From positions 1 to 24,324 of the forward strand of contig URTL01000010.1 in assembly GCA_900550785.1 (NCBI GenBank): 24,324 bases of DNA, read 5' to 3'. The notes below the pieces were generated by a model, which was given only the letters and a program-made list of their open reading frames with translations, did no database searches and was not told the DNA's origin. The DNA comes from an uncultured Collinsella sp. GTDB taxonomy: Bacteria; Actinomycetota; Coriobacteriia; Coriobacteriales; Coriobacteriaceae. Positions 24,258 to 24,324 of this stretch are shown in pieces. How positions within the stretch are numbered: position 1 is the first letter of the stretch; every line of letters starts with the position of its first letter. Made by a program: the position numbers and the translations under genes.

Positions 24258-24324
24258 GGAAGATATCTAGGGCGCACGGCGGATGCCTTGGCACAGGGAG
24301 CCGATGAAGGACGCGGCAAGCTGC
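24258..24324 (+). rRNA. rrl: 23S ribosomal RNA, 5' end only
   Basis: GGGCGCACGGCGGATGCCTT (24270-24289) followed by GGCACAGGGAGCCGATGAAG is the conserved start of 23S rRNA. The gene is cut by the window edge. The exact 5' end is uncertain by about 10 bases because it lies in the flank of a palindrome. Confidence 0.93.

Overview
The window is chromosomal DNA from a high-GC actinobacterium of the class Coriobacteriia, most likely Collinsella. The 16S rRNA gene at 22437-23945 has the Coriobacteriia-type start (GAGAGTTCGATCC) and very GC-rich variable regions, and the proteins read like Collinsella/Olsenella housekeeping genes. This placement is by recognition of the rRNA and proteins; no search was run.

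Layout. (1) 1-1450, minus strand: homoserine dehydrogenase (hom), followed by what looks like the first codons of homoserine kinase (thrB), cut by the window edge. (2) 1701-8000, plus strand: a complete branched-chain amino acid ABC importer with two tandem substrate-binding lipoproteins, permeases LivH and LivM, and ATPases LivG and LivF. It closes with a strong terminator and a 22-bp inverted repeat. (3) 8176-9654: CutC and a GalT/HIT-like protein, translationally coupled. They converge on a BASS-family transporter (9685-10683, minus). (4) 10908-16623: a 21-codon leader ORF overlapping the start of a 1095-aa RecJ nuclease fused to an SF2 DEAH helicase, then the bifunctional (p)ppGpp synthetase/hydrolase Rel. 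(5) 16708-20144: an MBL-fold hydrolase, class II fructose-bisphosphate aldolase, and a transglutaminase-like protein of unknown role. (6) 20184-20494: tRNA-Leu(CAA) with its terminator. A copy of the tRNA 3' end plus terminator lies 184 bp downstream, with palindrome-rich DNA in between. (7) 20499-21958: infC-rpmI-rplT behind a structured leader that ends in a terminator, with infC probably starting at an AUA codon. (8) 21960 to the end: an rRNA operon with leader, 16S, spacer without tRNAs, and the first bases of 23S.

How the genes work together. The left third concerns amino acids: aspartate-family synthesis runs divergently from branched-chain amino acid uptake, with a shared 10-bp motif upstream of both binding-protein genes. 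The middle holds DNA repair and the stringent response, and the right third is translation. No prophage, transposon, CRISPR array or defence island was seen. The most unusual items are the RecJ-helicase fusion with its overlapping leader ORF, the AUA start and attenuator at infC, the partial tRNA duplication, three very different large palindromes, and sequence blocks shared by the rRNA leader and the 16S-23S spacer.
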